This document shows, one piece after another, positions 63,015 through 64,000 of a DNA stretch of 64,000 nt. Every line of letters starts with the position of its first letter. Position 1 is the stretch's first letter. Source of the stretch: Scilla litardierei (lineage: Eukaryota; Streptophyta; Magnoliopsida; Asparagales; Asparagaceae). Below the pieces are notes generated by a model that did no database searches, was not told where the DNA came from, and saw only the letters and a program-made list of their open reading frames with translations. The position numbers and the translations under genes were made by a program. Where the stretch lies: assembly GCA_030789695.1 (NCBI GenBank), contig CM061140.1, forward strand, positions 85,932,422 to 85,996,421, read 5' to 3'.

Positions 63015-63998
63015 TCACGGTGGTTGATACGGGTGATGCCCGAAGTTCGGCATCTCTTCTTCATCGGAGCTTATGGCCTTTGGAGTAGTCAGCGGCCGGA
63101 GAAATATTTGCTTGACTACCCTCTCCTTGTTTTTGGGATCCGGGGGCTTCTCTTTCGTATTGGCGTTCACCGCCATCTTCTTAAGGATCCGGACCTCGTC
63201 TTTGGTGAGGTCCATAGGTTCTTTCCCCGTTTTCCTCGCAGGATGAGCCTTGGGGAACCCGGGAGGGGTCGTACGTGCTGCATTCGCTTTCCCAGCAGCA
63301 TCATCGTTCTTGGGGCCGTCTTGGTCTTCTGAGTTCCCCAAGTTATCGGGGGGATTTCTTAAGAGAATCTCCCAGGAGCTCTCTTCAGCAGCTTTATCTT
63401 CTTCCACCTCCAGCAAATTAAACAGAGGGTCATCTGGGGGATCGGGGTACTTCATGGACAACCCCAGATCAAATTCAACCTTTTCTCCGCTGACGTTTAG
63501 CGAAAGTTTTCCATTCTTCACATCAATCAAAACGCCGGCAGTGGCCATGAAAGGAAGTCCCAGGATGATGGGGGTGTGTGCATCTTCAGGCATGTCCATG
63601 ACAACGAAGTCCACTGGCACATGCACCCCTTTTACATTGACGGGGAGGTCATCCACAATCCCCATCGGATATTTGACCGACCGGTCAGCAAGTTGTAGGG
63701 TCATACCGGTGGGCTCCAAATCACCCATTCCTATCCTCGTATACATCGACAAGGGCTTCAAACTGACACTCGCTCTGAGATCGACGAGTGCACGATGAAT
63801 CTTTACTGCCCCGATCGTGCAAGGGATTGAGAAGCTCCCCGGGTCTTTAAGTTTCGACGGATTTGCCCTCTGGATGAGAGCGCTACACTCCGCCGTCAAC
63901 ACTACTTTCTCCTTTCTAGACCCTCTCGTCACCAAATCCTTCAGGAATTTCGCATAGGATGGGATTGTTTCGATTGTTTCCAGGAAGGGGATTTGCAA
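63015..63998 (-). CDS. gag-protease C-terminal part of element B (Athila-like), cut by the window edge
   Basis: Open to the right edge. Aspartic protease domain: SFSIPCTIGAVKIHRALVDL, then active-site motif DLRAS (Asp at residue 73 of the visible 327, where DLGAS is normal), SLKPLSMYTRIG, LADRSVKYPMGIVDDLPV, FVVMD and PIILGLPFMATAGVLIDV. An acidic linker and a lysine-rich tail (LTKDEVRILKKMAVN) end at a stop at 63015-63017. In complete Athila elements RT would follow; here a stop and the hairpin motif follow. The Gly to Arg change probably inactivates the protease. Confidence 0.8.
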   Translation of the reverse strand: MQIPFLETIETIPSYAKFLKDLVTRGSRKEKVVLTAECSALIQRANPSKLKDPGSFSIPCTIGAVKIHRALVDLRASVSLKPLSMYTRIGMGDLEPTGMTLQLADRSVKYPMGIVDDLPVNVKGVHVPVDFVVMDMPEDAHTPIILGLPFMATAGVLIDVKNGKLSLNVSGEKVEFDLGLSMKYPDPPDDPLFNLLEVEEDKAAEESSWEILLRNPPDNLGNSEDQDGPKNDDAAGKANAARTTPPGFPKAHPARKTGKEPMDLTKDEVRILKKMAVNANTKEKPPDPKNKERVVKQIFLRPLTTPKAISSDEEEMPNFGHHPYQPP

Positions 63999-64000
63999 GC

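Larger units (their letters stand above)
55352..64000 (-). mobile_element. Element B: Athila-like element lacking RT and integrase, with two ORF1-like genes
   Basis: Minus strand from the right edge: end of gag-protease (63998-63015), a conserved hairpin motif, an LTR-like promoter, two paralogous genes (62020-60049, 59797-58643), three polypurine tracts and the 3' LTR (56925-55352) inserted in pol of I. No RT or integrase lies between protease and LTR. The 5' LTR is outside. Confidence 0.8.

Overview
This window is plant nuclear heterochromatin. It is almost entirely nested LTR retrotransposons, with no intact host gene, rRNA or tRNA gene. The element types are plant-specific: Athila-like and Tat/Retand-like Ty3/gypsy elements, Tekay/Del-type chromoviruses, and one copia element. 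The nesting implies a large-genome angiosperm. With no host gene, I cannot name the species.

Nesting order, reconstructed from reading frames, LTR ends and target-site duplications (TSDs). The oldest recognisable layer is an Athila-like gag on the minus strand (element G), now in three pieces (22340-23340, 31069-31198, 39794-39989). Four insertions sit in or against it: (i) Tat/Retand-like element F (+, 6601 to about 22335); (ii) copia element K (+, 23341-31068); (iii) Tekay-like non-coding element E (-, 31199-39793, TSD TGGAC); (iv) Tekay element I (+, from 39990). F is cut by Tekay-type element C (-, 2591-6600), itself cut by Athila-like element A (-, 1-2590). F also carries a 3' tandem array split by the one-LTR, Tekay-like element D (-, about 12181-16687). 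I is cut by the near-intact Tekay element J (+, 41971-52664, LTRs of 2925 and 2921 bp, TSD TGCAC) and truncated at 55351 by Athila-like element B (-, 55352 to beyond the right edge). A further Athila-type LTR fragment (H, 31211-32590) lies in the damaged left LTR of E.

The main finding is a shared architecture in the long LTRs of the five Tekay-type elements (C, D, E, I, J). Each seems to hold a small spliced gene ending in a short exon, acidic in four of the five. The preceding intron is 0.7-0.96 kb with a GC-type donor (CAG|GCAAGT in J, E and I). The intron is phase 1 in the readable copies, and its 3' splice site is the last base of an inverted repeat whose stem sequence differs between elements while pairing is kept. 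The intron also holds hairpins with invariant loops and swapped stems, and in J and E a tandem array of covarying hairpins. Separately, these elements share a roughly 116-bp intron exactly at the gag-protease junction: retention gives Gag, removal gives Gag-Pol.

Other points of note. Element B lacks reverse transcriptase and integrase after its protease and instead carries two paralogous ORF1-like genes behind an internal copy of the LTR-type promoter. Element F has an antisense, intron-containing accessory gene with its own TATA box. All coding regions carry stops, frameshifts or truncations. J is the closest to intact, with three visible nonsense codons.
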